Shown: in pieces, positions 26,710 through 35,953 of the stretch
Numbering within the stretch: position 1 is the first letter of the stretch
Layout of the letters: each line of letters begins with the position of its first letter
Assembly: GCF_000518225.1 (NCBI RefSeq)
Contig: NZ_KI912401.1
Coordinates: 251,478 to 315,477, forward strand
DNA length: 64,000 bases
Direction of reading: 5' to 3'
From: Helicobacter pametensis ATCC 51478
GTDB taxonomy: Bacteria > Campylobacterota > Campylobacteria > Campylobacterales > Helicobacteraceae
Notes under the pieces: generated by a model
Told to the model about the DNA's origin: nothing
Seen by the model: only the letters and a program-made list of their open reading frames with translations
Database searches by the model: none
Position numbers and translations under genes: made by a program

Positions 26710-27134
26710 TTTTGTATCCTTTCTTTTTCTTCGATCACTTCTACATCGATGATTTCATCTTGGCGTGATTGATGTGTAAATGAAGTTTTGATCGTCGCCT
26801 TTCCCAAAAAACTTGCCAAAATAGAATCTAAAATCCCAAAATACAGCAAGATCCCAAGACAATCACTAAGCAACCCAGGGATGATGAGCAAAATCCCACC
26901 AAAGACTTTGGCAAGATTGGAAGCCAAAACTTCTTTGGGATCCCTTGCACCCCTCAAAAGCTCGATGATGCTCTCATTGCTCCCAGAAAGTGTAGAAAAA
27001 ATCAAAAACACACCCAAGAGACCACTGAAGATAATCTCTAACACCAAGGTAAAAAACCCAAAACTCTCACTAAATGCGACAAAACCCCCAAGCTCTACAA
27101 AAAACAAAATCACAAAAAAGATCAAAAATCGCAT
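26706..27134 (-). CDS. fxsA: FxsA-family membrane protein
   Basis: The 142-aa product starts [18 protein letters not shown] with several hydrophobic segments and the family feature [15 protein letters not shown]. The C-terminus is polar and acidic ([16 protein letters not shown]), as is common in FxsA/YtzA proteins. The frame is open to 27269, but that region lies in proS; the ATG at 27134 starts two bases after the proS stop. The name comes from suppression of F exclusion of phage T7 in E. coli; the cellular role is unclear. Confidence 0.82.
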   Translation of the reverse strand: MRFLIFFVILFFVELGGFVAFSESFGFFTLVLEIIFSGLLGVFLIFSTLSGSNESIIELLRGARDPKEVLASNLAKVFGGILLIIPGLLSDCLGILLYFGILDSILASFLGKATIKTSFTHQSRQDEIIDVEVIEEKERIQK

Positions 27135-27135
27135 T

Positions 27136-28809
27136 TTATTCTCCCAAAAATGCCTCAAAAGAAAGGCTTTGTTTGGACAAAGTTTTGCGATCAATGAGTT
27201 CGATCTTCCCACTCTCGAGCTCTTTGCCGACCAAGATCGCTTGCGGGATTCCCAGTAGCTCAAAATCACTCATTTTTACTCCAAAGCGCTCATCTCTCTC
27301 ATCAAACAAAACTCTCTTTCCTTGAGCGATCAAATGCTCATAGATCTTTTCTCCTTCCTCTCTTTGGGCTTGATTTTTGATATTTGAGACAATCACCATA
27401 CATTCAAACGGGGCTAAAACTTCATTCCAGATGATTCCTCTCTCATCGTGATTTTGTTCGATAAAGGCTGAGAGGATTCGTGAGACTCCGATTCCATAGC
27501 ATCCCATGATAAAGGGTTGAGCTTTGCCATTTTGATCTAGAAATGTCGCTCCCATAGGATCAGAATATTTTGTGCCAAGCTTAAAAATATGCCCCACTTC
27601 AATCCCCTTTTGATAACGCATCTTTGCAGAGCAGTTTGGACACTCATCTCCCTCTCTAATCAATACTAGATCATCTTGATCCCCTCCTTGAAAATCACAA
27701 ATTTGATGATAGTCTTGCTCATTGGCTCCACTTAGATAGGTTTTCCCCACTTCAATCGCCTCATCAAAAATCACAAAATCCGCCTCTGCTCCAAGTCCCA
27801 CAAAGCCAAGCTTAAAATCCTGCATACTCTGCATATCCAGATCAAATAGCTCCAAAACTTCACCATCTCTTTTGCTTAAAGCATTTAATGCCTTTGTTTC
27901 CTCTAGTTCATCATCTCCTAGCACAAAAAATAAAGCCGTTTTATTCCCACTAAGTGTCTTTACACCTTTGATGATGCATTTTAGAATCACTTCAGAGGGG
28001 AGATTGAGATGATTGCTGAGTTCATTGATGGTTTTAAGATTGGGAGTGTGGATTTTTTGAGGTTGCATAGAGAGAGGCGTGGTTTGTCTTGGATGTCGTC
28101 TAGCAGCCTCGATATTACTCGCATATCCACAAGAAGGACAGGTGATCAGTGTGTCCTCTCCACATTCTGCCAAAAGCATAAATTCCTTGCTCCCACTTCC
28201 ACCAATAGCTCCACTATCTGCCTCCACTACAGCATACTTGATCCCTAGCTCATCAAAAATCGCCCTATAAGTCTGCTCCATCAAATCAAACTCTCTATCA
28301 AGATCTTGTGTGCTAGAGTGGAAACTATAAGCATCTTTCATCACAAACTCACGCCCTCGTATCAGTCCAAATCTTGGACGCACTTCATCTCTAAATTTCA
28401 AATGAATCTGATAGAGATTGATAGGGAGCTGTTTATAGCTTTTGACCACTCCCTTGATGCACTCCACGATCCCCTCCTCATAAGTGGGGCCAAGCACAAA
28501 GTCTTGATCTTTTCTGTCTTTAAACCTCAAAAGTTCTTTGCCATATTTTTCATAGCGCCCAGACTTTTGCCAAAATGATGCAGGAGTCACAAACCCCAAA
28601 GTCAGCTCCTGAGCCCCTGACTTATTCATATGTTTTTGAATCACGGATTTGATGTTTTCAAGCACTCTATCTCCAAGTGGCAAAAGATTATAGATCCCTG
28701 AGCCCACTTGCTGGATATATCCTCCTCTTAGAAGATATTGATGGCTTTTGAGTTCTGCATCTTTTGGGGTTTCTTTGGTCGTATAGATAAAGCTTTTGCT
28801 CATCCTCAT
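27136..28809 (-). CDS. proS: Prolyl-tRNA synthetase ProS
   Basis: The 557-aa class II synthetase shows the bacterial form, with motif 1 and 2 regions near HQYLLRGGYIQQ and KFRDEVRPRFGLIRGREF. An inserted editing (INS) domain contains a zinc-ribbon-like CPSCGY and CPNC. Motif 3 is CYGIGVSRILSA, and the anticodon domain lies at the C-terminus. The ATG at 28809 (MRMSKSFIY) follows AAAGGA; the open frame to 28848 lacks a binding site. Confidence 0.93.
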   Translation of the reverse strand: MRMSKSFIYTTKETPKDAELKSHQYLLRGGYIQQVGSGIYNLLPLGDRVLENIKSVIQKHMNKSGAQELTLGFVTPASFWQKSGRYEKYGKELLRFKDRKDQDFVLGPTYEEGIVECIKGVVKSYKQLPINLYQIHLKFRDEVRPRFGLIRGREFVMKDAYSFHSSTQDLDREFDLMEQTYRAIFDELGIKYAVVEADSGAIGGSGSKEFMLLAECGEDTLITCPSCGYASNIEAARRHPRQTTPLSMQPQKIHTPNLKTINELSNHLNLPSEVILKCIIKGVKTLSGNKTALFFVLGDDELEETKALNALSKRDGEVLELFDLDMQSMQDFKLGFVGLGAEADFVIFDEAIEVGKTYLSGANEQDYHQICDFQGGDQDDLVLIREGDECPNCSAKMRYQKGIEVGHIFKLGTKYSDPMGATFLDQNGKAQPFIMGCYGIGVSRILSAFIEQNHDERGIIWNEVLAPFECMVIVSNIKNQAQREEGEKIYEHLIAQGKRVLFDERDERFGVKMSDFELLGIPQAILVGKELESGKIELIDRKTLSKQSLSFEAFLGE

Positions 28810-28820
28810 ATTTGTATCCT

Positions 28821-30107
28821 TTAATCGTTTTTGTTGTGTCTTTCGCATTTGTATGGGTTTTGGAAAAATTCCTCTCCTTCAAGATCAAAGAGTTTTTTGA
28901 CATTTTCGATGATGAAATCACTCTCAGGGCTTTCTTTGATCGTTTTGATATAGCTTGTTGGGTGATGGAGAAATTTATTGAATGCATTGTGCAAGATTCT
29001 CACAACTCTATCTTCTTCATCTTTGGTGATAAATCCCTTTTTGAGTGAGCGCTCTATCTCATCAAGACAGCATTGTTTGGCTTTGTCTCTAAAAGCCTTG
29101 ATCAAAGGTTCGACATCAAGACTCTTGAGCCATTGCTCAAAAAGCACAACTTGCTCGCTAATGATGTGATGAGCTTTTTGGAGTTCTTCCTCGCGCTTGC
29201 TTTTATTCTCAAGTGCAACTTCCTGAAGATCATCAATCACAAAGAGCGAAATATCTTCGCGTTCAATATGATCGATATCTCTTGGAAGTGCCAAATCAAA
29301 CCAAATACGCCCAAACTCACAAGGATGAATCATATCATGTGTGATGATGGTATGTGGGGCTCCCGTGGCACAGAAGAGATAGCGCACACTATTGATGACC
29401 TCTGGAAGCTGTCCAAAGGAGGCGATACTGAGATGCTCATTTTGAAGTTCATCTTGGATAGCTTGAGCATTTTGGAGGGTGCGACTTAGCAAAAGCACAT
29501 CAAAGCCATGACTTAAAAGATATTTGACACACAAGATTCCGATCTCTCCCGTCCCTACGACAGCGACTTTGTCCTTGATGGGAGAGAGGCTAAGAAAATG
29601 TACAATGGCAACTGAAGAGATGGAGACAGGGTTTTTGGAAATTTGAGTCTGAGATCGCACTAAGGCTGCACATTTAAACGCAAAATGCATCACCCTTGTG
29701 AGCTGCTTTTTGCAAAATCCAAGATCAAAAGCCAGTTTATATGCGCTTTTGAGCTGCCCTGTGATTTGAGTTTCTCCAATCACAAGACTATCTAGACTAC
29801 TTGTCACACTGAAAATATGCTCAATAGCCTCTTTTTCAAAAAAGACTTGAGCTCCAGCACGCAATTGTGGAGCGGGAATCTCCCTATCTGATGCGATGAA
29901 GTCAATGATGGCATGAGCATTGTATGAGGGTGCAAACATCAATAATTCAAAGCGATTACATGTGCCAAGAAGAATGCATTCTTGGATATTGGGAAATGTG
30001 GCAAAAAGAGAGTGATAAAAATCTTGGATTTTATCCTGTGGCAAAGCGATCTTCTCTCTTGTGGAGATATCAAGATTTTTATGAGAAAAACTAATGACGC
30101 AATACAT
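28821..30107 (-). CDS. hemA: Glutamyl-tRNA reductase HemA
   Basis: The 428-aa product carries out the first step of the C5 pathway to 5-aminolevulinate. The catalytic cysteine is Cys50 in LLGTCNRFEL. An NADPH-binding loop VVGTGEIG follows, and the C-terminal dimerisation helices are present. It lies directly between ispB (one base away) and proS (11 bases). Confidence 0.95.
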   Translation of the reverse strand: MYCVISFSHKNLDISTREKIALPQDKIQDFYHSLFATFPNIQECILLGTCNRFELLMFAPSYNAHAIIDFIASDREIPAPQLRAGAQVFFEKEAIEHIFSVTSSLDSLVIGETQITGQLKSAYKLAFDLGFCKKQLTRVMHFAFKCAALVRSQTQISKNPVSISSVAIVHFLSLSPIKDKVAVVGTGEIGILCVKYLLSHGFDVLLLSRTLQNAQAIQDELQNEHLSIASFGQLPEVINSVRYLFCATGAPHTIITHDMIHPCEFGRIWFDLALPRDIDHIEREDISLFVIDDLQEVALENKSKREEELQKAHHIISEQVVLFEQWLKSLDVEPLIKAFRDKAKQCCLDEIERSLKKGFITKDEEDRVVRILHNAFNKFLHHPTSYIKTIKESPESDFIIENVKKLFDLEGEEFFQNPYKCERHNKND

Positions 30108-30108
30108 C

Positions 30109-31005
30109 TTAAAAGCTCCTTTGAATCATGGAGTTAATGATTTCTTTGAGTTTGGGATTATACGATGAAGTGAGCTTTGAGAGAGAATCTTTGGCAATCT
30201 CTTGAGCCAAGTGCTGACTTTGCTTGATGCATTGATATTGATCCATAGAATCCAAAATCCACTGCTTTTCATCCAAAGAAAGCTCTTTGCCACATAGATT
30301 TTGAAGTTTTTCTTTGGCTTCTAAGGAAGGGAGATTCTCATAAAGCAAGAGATAAGGAAGCGTTGTTTTGCCCTCTTTGAAATCCTGCATCGAAGGCTTG
30401 CCCAAAACCTCTTGAGATTGAGTAATGTCTAAAATATCATCAATGATTTGAAAAGCAATCCCCAAACACTTGCCATAGTGCAAATAACCCTCAGATTCAA
30501 GTCCTGCCAAAATCGCAGCACACTCTGCACTTGAGGCGATAAGAGAGGCTGTTTTCTCCTCAATCATAAGAAAATATTGCTCTTTTGATGCATTGAATCC
30601 TTGTGAGAGAAACACATCATAAATTTCTCCATTTGAGAGCTTACAAACTGCGCCAGAAAGACTTTGAGCGATCTCTTGAGGGAATGAAGTGAGATGAAAG
30701 AAAGCTTTTGCATAAAGTGCATCGCCTAGCATAATGGCATTTTTATTGCCAAATTGGACATTGAGAGATGGTTTTCCCCTTCGTATAGCACTCTCATCAA
30801 TCACATCATCATGCAAGAGTGAGGCAAGCTGGATGAGTTCAATAATCGCACAAAGCTTGATAGTCATTTGGTTGTGTGGAGCGATGGAGAGCACCATAGA
30901 GCTACGCAACATTTTGCCATGCGTGATCTGATCAAACATTTGATTTAAAAAAGGATTGTGAAAATCTTGGATCATTTCCCGCATCGTTGTGATTACATCT
31001 TGCAT
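30109..31005 (-). CDS. ispB: Polyprenyl (octaprenyl-type) diphosphate synthase
   Basis: The 298-aa product extends isoprenoid chains for quinones. It has the first aspartate-rich motif LHDDVIDES with RRGKPS, and the second QIIDDILDIT. The start at 31005 (MQDVITTM) follows AAGGAAA; the frame open to 31137 overlaps the upstream gene. The region before the first DDXXD is bulky, consistent with a long-chain product, but the exact chain length is inferred. The H. pylori counterpart is HP0240. Confidence 0.9.
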   Translation of the reverse strand: MQDVITTMREMIQDFHNPFLNQMFDQITHGKMLRSSMVLSIAPHNQMTIKLCAIIELIQLASLLHDDVIDESAIRRGKPSLNVQFGNKNAIMLGDALYAKAFFHLTSFPQEIAQSLSGAVCKLSNGEIYDVFLSQGFNASKEQYFLMIEEKTASLIASSAECAAILAGLESEGYLHYGKCLGIAFQIIDDILDITQSQEVLGKPSMQDFKEGKTTLPYLLLYENLPSLEAKEKLQNLCGKELSLDEKQWILDSMDQYQCIKQSQHLAQEIAKDSLSKLTSSYNPKLKEIINSMIQRSF

Positions 31006-31015
31006 CTTTATTTCC

Positions 31016-31402
31016 TTACTGAATATAGACATCGCCATATGTTGCGATTTTGAGTGTGGCACTTTTTTTGGATTGGTCATATCCTTTGAAAAAAATAGCG
31101 ACATAGGGAGGGATAACTCCTCTTCTACTCTTGGCATTTAGATTGATTCTGATTGCATCTTTTTTGGATTTTTGATAGAGAATTGTATGCTGATGAAAAG
31201 AATCATATTTTGCCAAAAGCACCAATCCACCATCGACAAACAGCGTCCATTTAAGGCTAAGTTCTCGCAGATCATTAGAATCCACAAGAAGCCTTAGAGT
31301 ATGGGACTGATCTTTGCCTAGAGAGATCTCTTGCTCGCTACTCCAACCTACTTCTCCATAGCAGATCAAAGCACTCAAGAGAAGGAGGCAGAGTTTATTC
31401 AT
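31016..31402 (-). CDS. Hypothetical exported protein, HP0241-like position
   Basis: The 128-aa product has a clear signal peptide (MNKLCLLLLSALICYG) and a mature domain predicted to be mostly beta, with WTLFVDGGLVLLAKYD and PPYVAIFFKGYD. It is periplasmic or surface exposed. It overlaps the HP0242-like gene by eight bases and precedes ispB, as in H. pylori. No function is assigned. Confidence 0.7.
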   Translation of the reverse strand: MNKLCLLLLSALICYGEVGWSSEQEISLGKDQSHTLRLLVDSNDLRELSLKWTLFVDGGLVLLAKYDSFHQHTILYQKSKKDAIRINLNAKSRRGVIPPYVAIFFKGYDQSKKSATLKIATYGDVYIQ

Positions 31403-31619
31403 TTTGGCTTAAAATATTGCCCATTGATTGGATCGCTAGATCTTGCTTTGTGCTTTTGAGATTTTCAAATGTCAGATCAACCCCCTCTTTGAGAAGCTCA
31501 TATTGTGCCAACTCTTCAAGTATCCTGTCCAGTTCTTGACTCACCACAGAGGGATTTGCATTGAAAATAATCTCTTTCCATTTCGCGATAGGGTCGCCTT
31601 CAAAAATTTCATCAAACAT
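31395..31619 (-). CDS. HP0242-family (DUF2018) small helical protein
   Basis: The 74-aa product matches my memory of H. pylori HP0242 at EIFEGDPIAKWKEIIF near the N-terminus and at the end (IQSMGNILSQNE). HP0242 forms an intertwined, knot-like all-helical homodimer of unknown function. Here the central helix region is shorter than in H. pylori. The gene order HP0242-HP0241-ispA(B) is kept. Confidence 0.85.
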   Translation of the reverse strand: MFDEIFEGDPIAKWKEIIFNANPSVVSQELDRILEELAQYELLKEGVDLTFENLKSTKQDLAIQSMGNILSQNE

Positions 31620-31629
31620 TGATCATCCT

Positions 31630-34600
31630 TTAGAATTTGTATTTAAATCCAGCACTAATGCTGACATTATGCTCTTCTTTATCAAGCCCAGCCTTATAGC
31701 CTGCACTGAGATTCATCGAAAAATCTGGACTGATATATCCCTCGCCTCCAGCATAGATTGAGAAGAGCCCTTTAGCTTGTCCTTCCGGAGTATATGCGAT
31801 CTTGTTTTGTACTCCAGCAAAATGCACACCTGCTTGTTCTTCTTTTACAAGATTGTATTCAAAACTTGGAAGGATATACAAGAATGAATAGGCTGAGACA
31901 TATTGCCTAATCTCTGCTCCAAGATTGAAAAGCATTCCTCCTTTAAACTGTTGATCCAAAAGGATGGGCGCACTTGAGGTGCCAGCAAGATTGGGGATAT
32001 TGATCCCATAAACTGTATAGCTTCCTTGAGGCTTGACAAATAAGCCCTTGACCTTTGGAATCTTGATGATATAGCCATATTTGAGATTAAAGTCAAATGC
32101 ATTGCTTTTGAATTGAAATTTTTGATGCAAACGAGCATCATCTCCCTCAACTCTTGCATCATTAAATGCCTGCATATAGCTAAATGTGATATCCACCTCT
32201 GAATTTTCATAATAAAGACGCGTATAGATTGTCGCATCGATGTTGTGTGCATTGTTTTTGAGAATCGAGCTTTTGAAATCAGAGTAGCCATAGGCAGCAT
32301 AAACTCCTAGCAAAACATTGGAAATAGGCATATACTCATAGCCTGCACTCATTCCATAGAGTGCTGAAGTATTATGAGCTTCTTTGGTCGTAGAAGAAAT
32401 CGCAGATGCCCAAATATTGTGCCTATAAGAAAGTCCATCTACTTCTTGAGGATTGTAGGAGGGTGCTAGAGGATTGCTTACATCAGAGGCTTGAGCTTGC
32501 TCAGCTTGAGCATAGCGATTTTTGGCTAGTTTCTGAATATAGTGAGCAAGCTCGATCTCAGCGACATAGGGATTTGAAAAGCGCATCATACGATTTTGCA
32601 CAGCAATTTCACGCACGATTTGCATCTTTTGAAAATCCTCAATGAGAGGTTTTTGAAGATTGGCTACAGCTTGCATAGATTGATCAATAGAGTTTGCTGT
32701 TTTGATCAACGCTGGAACATTGTATGATCCGATGTCTTTGAGCACTTCAAGCTCAAAAATATTTTTTGATTCCAATGCATTATTGAGCACCTGCAAAGCA
32801 GTGGGATTGCTCGCAGAGATCGCTGAAATCATCTCTTGAGTTTTATTAATCGAAATTTGTCCATCAGATTTGGCAAGGACATCAAAGTATTGATCAATCA
32901 TCCCTGTGGGACTTCCATCAGTGGTGATCTGAGAAATCGCATCACTGCGAACCACAGCAAAAGCGACTTTATTTGTATCGACTAGAGCAAGTCCCTTGAG
33001 GAAGATTCCAAGTTTATTTTCATTGCCCTCATAAGCATCCACTCCATTGATGAAGTTTTCAATCTCTTTTTTGAGATATTCTTGCTGTTTGGCATAAGTG
33101 AGTGTGTCTTCTTTCTCTTCATTTCCTGTTGTGCTTCTAGGCTTGGGACCAGGGGTATCATCAGGATCGATCACTGCACTTCCTACACGGTATTTGATCT
33201 GACCTCGACTTTGAAAAAGAACATAATATCGATCTAGCGAAAGTGAGTAGAAATTGGTATGAGTGATTGCGATGAGGGGATTGACTGTCTTATCTCCTCC
33301 TTGATGATTAGTCATATCAAAGATCAAATCTCCACTGACCAATATTGATCCGATTCCAAATTGATCAGCACTAAAAATCGTCGTGCCATTATTATTGAAA
33401 TCCCCACCTACATAAAATGTCGCATTGGAAGAGAGGCGGAGATTGGCATTATTATCAAAGCTGAAGCGATCTTTACTTTGAGAAGAGTCACCAAGATAGG
33501 TGATAGAGTTGTCCCCACGCACTTTCATGATAGGTAAGTCTGACTTGAATTGTGTGACCTTACCTTGATACTCTCCATTGGCAAAAGCACCTTGATTGTT
33601 AGCAACATGGATCTTGACATTGCCTCCAAGCTCAAGATTGCGCTTATTGACAAACGCCCCTCCCCCCCACACTGTCTGACCATTTTTCTCTTGCACTGAG
33701 AGTTTGCTGAGATCAAGAGTGGTATCAACAAGTCTGAGATTATAAGAATCAACACCAGCATGGATGCTTTGGATTCTCAAAGTCCCCCCTGTGACACTTA
33801 CTCGATCTCTTCCAGATGCCAGAGTTTCACTTCCAAAAGTGATCAGACTTGAAGGGCTTTGACTTGTGGATCTGAGGATGAATTCACCCTCATAGGTCAC
33901 TGTCTTTTTTTGATCTTCCTTGCCCTCTTCTACTGTTTTGGATTTGATAGCGATATCTTGAGAGGAGAGCTTGAGATTTCCACCTGAGACGATAGAGTTG
34001 CCTGATCCTCGGACATCGATCACTCCCTTTTTGCCTGATGAGTTTTTGATCTCTAGATCTCTAGTAGTTTGATCATTTCTAGAAGTGAGGGTTGTCAGAT
34101 TGCCAAAGCCATCAAAGATCAGTGTGCCCTGATTATCTAGCGTATTTTGCTGTCCAAGAAGGAAAAGTCCAGCAGGATCGAGTTCTTTTTGTGGTTTATC
34201 TTCTTTTTGCTTTGGATCAGACTTGGGGGGTTGAGGATGGATTGGGGTATCATCTGAGGTGCTGCGCTTAGAATCAGAGATCAAAATACTGCCTGTGTTT
34301 TTGAGCTCTGTTTTGATTTGTCCCCTGCCTTTGTAAGCCTCTCCTAGGACAAAAGCCCCGCCTTTTGCCTCGATCTTACCTTCATTTGTGATAGAGATAT
34401 CTCTCGTCCCAGTTGAGAGCCACAGAAGAGAATTTTTGGCAAGAGAAAACCCAGAATCTTTATGCAAATCAAACCCATCATAGGCTTGAATCTTGGCATT
34501 TGCATTTTTTCCTAGATCAAATTTCCCTTGAAATAAAATCTTCCCAGCCCCTTCAGCAATCTCTTCTTTTGTCTTTTCTCCAGTTTTATTTGCTTCTTGC

Positions 34601-35943
34601 TGAATAGTTGAGCGCAAAAGTGCTTGGACATCAAGATTGAGAAGTTTATTGCCCTGCTCTTGATCTTGGATGGTGACATAAGAGAGGGTGATCGCATAGG
34701 GATTTTTGTCATCAAAGATTTTTTTAGTATCTGTTGGTTTGTTATTGATCGTTTTGATCCTGACTTCAGAGTTTTTTCCGATGCTGATGCGTCCCCCGCT
34801 TGTTTGGAGAAACTGAGCCTTGGTGGTCTCTTCCCAGTCTTGGGGTTTAGTACCAGATGAAGTTTGTTTGGCTTTGATATCTGCTGTGATCTCAGCAATA
34901 GCTCCGATATCACTTGGAAGCTGAGTGATTTCTGTGATCTTAGTTCCATTTTCAAGCTTCTTTTCTCTAGTTTCGATTGATTTGGCATTCAATCCCACAT
35001 CAATCCCTCCATTTAGCTCAATTTTGGGAGCATAGAGAGTGAGATTGGTTTGCTTCATCCTATCAGCATCCAAAACACTTTCATTTCCTAAACTATCTCT
35101 TGTGATCTTTCTCATCTCTTGAGCGCTGATGCTTAGAGTCGATGAGATCTTGAGTGCATTTCCTGCCTCTAATCCAATCTTTGCCTGATTGGCAACAGAG
35201 ACATAACCCTCTACAGAAATATTTCCTTTGACTTTAGCATCAAATGAAGCTTGTGCTCGCTCCTTGGTGCGATCAAGTCCATTATCAGTGATGAGATTAA
35301 GAGTGGATTTGATCGCAAGCGTTGAGTAGTCTTTGTCAGAGTTAACTGAGAGTGAAGAGCCAAGATAACCATAAGAGGACTGGCTCTTTGAGATCCCTCC
35401 AGCACTGACATTGATCGTGCCCTGCAAAGTCGTCTGTGTGAATCCCTCAATACCTAGATGTGCTCCACTAAAGAGATTGACATCTCCTCCACTCGCCCCA
35501 CTGCCACCAAGAACAAAGCCTTTGAATCCTGTGGCACCATTTTTGATAATCAAGCGTGATGAGGTAAGCTGATTTTTCTCAGCATCATCCTTAGTCGGAT
35601 CTTGGGGTTTCTCAGAGCCAAAAGGTGCGTTGGTGAAAGAAAAGGTTTTGAGTGTGAGGATCCCATAGTTGTCTTTATCAGATGTAAAAGTTGCTGTCAC
35701 TATAGGGGCGATCACTGATGGAGAAACATAATATTGATGTGCGAATGGTTTAATGACCAAACTCCCATCACTTTGATTCCAAGTAAAGTTATTGCCTTCC
35801 GTAAAGTTTGGCGAAAAGCTTGGCTTCTTATAGCTACCTCCAGCCCCATTTGTAAAATTGACTTGGTATTCCTTATCAGCCTCATTAGCACCAAGAATAA
35901 GCGTAGAAACAACGCAGGAAATCAAAAGCTTTTTACACAACAT
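31630..35943 (-). CDS. Large autotransporter (type V secretion) protein
   Basis: The 1437-aa product starts with a signal peptide (MLCKKLLISCVVSTLILGA). A long glycine-, serine- and asparagine-rich passenger predicted to be a beta-helix follows, and the C-terminus (about 1180-1437) is an autotransporter beta-barrel ending in the aromatic GFKYKF. The ATG at 35943 follows AGGAAGAG. A KPKSDPKQKE-type proline/lysine linker interrupts the passenger near residue 590. It may belong to the VacA-like/ImaA/FaaA class of Helicobacter surface proteins, but toxin motifs were not seen. A 7-G run on the coding strand (33662-33668) is a possible slippage site. Confidence 0.85.
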   Translation of the reverse strand: MLCKKLLISCVVSTLILGANEADKEYQVNFTNGAGGSYKKPSFSPNFTEGNNFTWNQSDGSLVIKPFAHQYYVSPSVIAPIVTATFTSDKDNYGILTLKTFSFTNAPFGSEKPQDPTKDDAEKNQLTSSRLIIKNGATGFKGFVLGGSGASGGDVNLFSGAHLGIEGFTQTTLQGTINVSAGGISKSQSSYGYLGSSLSVNSDKDYSTLAIKSTLNLITDNGLDRTKERAQASFDAKVKGNISVEGYVSVANQAKIGLEAGNALKISSTLSISAQEMRKITRDSLGNESVLDADRMKQTNLTLYAPKIELNGGIDVGLNAKSIETREKKLENGTKITEITQLPSDIGAIAEITADIKAKQTSSGTKPQDWEETTKAQFLQTSGGRISIGKNSEVRIKTINNKPTDTKKIFDDKNPYAITLSYVTIQDQEQGNKLLNLDVQALLRSTIQQEANKTGEKTKEEIAEGAGKILFQGKFDLGKNANAKIQAYDGFDLHKDSGFSLAKNSLLWLSTGTRDISITNEGKIEAKGGAFVLGEAYKGRGQIKTELKNTGSILISDSKRSTSDDTPIHPQPPKSDPKQKEDKPQKELDPAGLFLLGQQNTLDNQGTLIFDGFGNLTTLTSRNDQTTRDLEIKNSSGKKGVIDVRGSGNSIVSGGNLKLSSQDIAIKSKTVEEGKEDQKKTVTYEGEFILRSTSQSPSSLITFGSETLASGRDRVSVTGGTLRIQSIHAGVDSYNLRLVDTTLDLSKLSVQEKNGQTVWGGGAFVNKRNLELGGNVKIHVANNQGAFANGEYQGKVTQFKSDLPIMKVRGDNSITYLGDSSQSKDRFSFDNNANLRLSSNATFYVGGDFNNNGTTIFSADQFGIGSILVSGDLIFDMTNHQGGDKTVNPLIAITHTNFYSLSLDRYYVLFQSRGQIKYRVGSAVIDPDDTPGPKPRSTTGNEEKEDTLTYAKQQEYLKKEIENFINGVDAYEGNENKLGIFLKGLALVDTNKVAFAVVRSDAISQITTDGSPTGMIDQYFDVLAKSDGQISINKTQEMISAISASNPTALQVLNNALESKNIFELEVLKDIGSYNVPALIKTANSIDQSMQAVANLQKPLIEDFQKMQIVREIAVQNRMMRFSNPYVAEIELAHYIQKLAKNRYAQAEQAQASDVSNPLAPSYNPQEVDGLSYRHNIWASAISSTTKEAHNTSALYGMSAGYEYMPISNVLLGVYAAYGYSDFKSSILKNNAHNIDATIYTRLYYENSEVDITFSYMQAFNDARVEGDDARLHQKFQFKSNAFDFNLKYGYIIKIPKVKGLFVKPQGSYTVYGINIPNLAGTSSAPILLDQQFKGGMLFNLGAEIRQYVSAYSFLYILPSFEYNLVKEEQAGVHFAGVQNKIAYTPEGQAKGLFSIYAGGEGYISPDFSMNLSAGYKAGLDKEEHNVSISAGFKYKF

Positions 35944-35953
35944 AGTCTCTTCC

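Noticed and set aside
33655-33668. Short G/C runs in the autotransporter gene as a phase-variable tract
   Set aside because: The longest run is seven bases, below the lengths usually found to switch, and it lies in an intact frame; noted in the gene entry only.
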